NCBI GenBank assembly: GCA_002696735.1 | Contig: NZSL01000007.1 | Coordinates: 58,350-122,349, forward strand | Length of the DNA stretch: 64,000 nucleotides | Source of the DNA: Methylophaga sp. | GTDB taxonomy: Bacteria; Pseudomonadota; Gammaproteobacteria; Nitrosococcales; Methylophagaceae | Direction: 5' to 3' | Part shown: positions 63,067 to 64,000 of the stretch, piece by piece | Position numbering within the stretch: the stretch's first letter is position 1 | Layout: each line of letters begins with the position of its first letter | The notes under the pieces: generated by a model | Seen by the model: the letters and a program-made list of their open reading frames with translations, nothing else | Told to the model about the DNA's origin: nothing | Database searches by the model: none | Made by a program: the position numbers and the translations under genes

Positions 63067-64000
63067 ATGACTAAACACAAGTTCACCGTCACCGCAGCAC
63101 GGGGCATGTTGCCGTTGCTGGAAACCGAACTCAAACAAATCGGTATCAAACAGTACAAAACAGAGGCAGGTAGCATTCGTTTCACCGGAAGTCTAAAGGA
63201 AGCCTATCAGGTCTGTTTATGGTCACGCGTCGCGGTCAGAGTGCTAATGCCAATCGCACACTTTACCGCCGAAACGACTGATCAGCTTTATAACGGGATT
63301 AAAGAATTCGCCTGGGAAGAGCATATCGATGCTGAAGACACCACTCTGGCAATTGATTTCAATAGTTTTCGTTCGAAAATTCATCATACCCAATTTGGTG
63401 CGCAGAAAGTGAAAGATGCCATCGTAGATCGACTGCGCGAATTATCGGGTAAAAGACCTTCCGTTGATTTGCATCAACCGGATCTGCGGGTGAATGTCTA
63501 CCTTAAACATAACCAGGCGATTGTCAGTATTGATTTATCCGGCGAAAGTTTACATAAACGCGGCTACCGCGTCAGTCAGACGAATGCTCCAATAAAAGAA
63601 CATCTGGCGGCAGCCATATTACTTTCTGCTGAGTGGCCAAAGCTTGCCCGTGAAGGTTGGGCATTGCTGGATCCGATGTGTGGTAGTGGTACCTTTTTGA
63701 TAGAAGCAGCATTGATGGCGGCCGATATTGCGCCGGGTTTACAGCGAGATTATTTTGGTTTTCTCTACTGGAAGCAGCATGATAAAGCTGCCTGGCAGCA
63801 ATTAAAGGCGGATGCTGAAAGAAGACGCCTCAGTGGACTGGCGCGTTTGCCAATGATAATGGGCGGCGATCAGGATAAATCTGCCGTTGCTGCAGCCCAG
63901 GCCAATATAGAAGCCGCCGGACTGAGTGATCGTATTCAGGTTATCCATCGTGATCTGCAGAACTGGGCAACGGTAGCTCAAACCTTACCTGATGTTGGGC
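63067..64000 (+). CDS. rlmL: 23S rRNA (guanine-N2) methyltransferase RlmL, N-terminal part (partial)
   Basis: Begins at ATG 63067 and runs off the right edge (311 residues visible). FTVTAARGMLPLLETELKQIG starts the ferredoxin-like/THUMP domain (to about 155); the methyltransferase domain follows with LLDPMCGSGTFLIEAALMAAD (motif I/NPPY-class) and a second acidic site GGDQDKSAVAAAQANIEAAG. Makes m2G2445; if the RlmK half follows, it is the fused RlmKL. Confidence 0.92.
   Translation, partial: MTKHKFTVTAARGMLPLLETELKQIGIKQYKTEAGSIRFTGSLKEAYQVCLWSRVAVRVLMPIAHFTAETTDQLYNGIKEFAWEEHIDAEDTTLAIDFNSFRSKIHHTQFGAQKVKDAIVDRLRELSGKRPSVDLHQPDLRVNVYLKHNQAIVSIDLSGESLHKRGYRVSQTNAPIKEHLAAAILLSAEWPKLAREGWALLDPMCGSGTFLIEAALMAADIAPGLQRDYFGFLYWKQHDKAAWQQLKADAERRRLSGLARLPMIMGGDQDKSAVAAAQANIEAAGLSDRIQVIHRDLQNWATVAQTLPDVG

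Overview
The window reads as chromosomal DNA of a free-living gammaproteobacterium. The gene families (cytochrome bd with CydDC, TamA/TamB, OpgG/OpgH, ZipA beside LigA, DksA, HrpA, DarP, CysZ, QueF) are typical of that class. The gene set and base composition would fit a Methylophaga-like methylotroph, but no methanol- or C1-specific gene is present, so the genus is a guess.

Layout. 1-8176: start of nrdA (minus, cut by the window edge) with a rich control region, a small membrane protein, then cydA-cydB and cydD-cydC. 8177-13211: an accessory block that looks like a gene-cassette array without an integrase. It holds short, mostly unrelated genes (an unknown 180-aa protein, a winged-helix/HEPN pair, a lipoprotein, a nuclease-like protein, a truncated AbrB-type antitoxin, a methyltransferase) separated by attC-like recombination sites, two of which closely resemble classical 59-base elements. 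13212-16165: a TetR regulator divergent from an internally shortened sterol-desaturase-like gene and a homocysteine S-methyltransferase-like gene; the module is bracketed by inverted repeats. 16165-21043: a luciferase-like oxidoreductase, SelO, and a decayed stretch in which a tRNA-Ser gene and its terminator have been duplicated and the distal copy has decayed.

21198-64000 is mostly ordinary core genome: Bax-inhibitor-like protein, moaA-fdhD-acetyltransferase, acs-hslR-mazG-like, aldehyde dehydrogenase with a divergent AraC regulator, tamA-tamB, dksA, a HAD phosphatase/aminotransferase pair, opgG-opgH, an iron-linked BFD-type ferredoxin and TonB receptor, queF-sugar kinase-cysZ, zipA-ligA-ybiB-yjbQ-darP, a PhoPQ-like two-component system with a PepSY protein, cytochrome c, hrpA, a DUF481 outer-membrane protein, a pentapeptide-repeat protein, a nitroreductase, yhbY and the start of rlmL.

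The most interesting part is 8.5-13.2 kb. The winged-helix plus HEPN gene pair inside a cassette-like array is the best candidate for an undescribed (possibly defence) system. A short palindromic repeat has invaded the array, apparently within attC sites, and has destroyed an antitoxin gene. All functional statements come from reading the sequence and knowledge of families; no searches were run.
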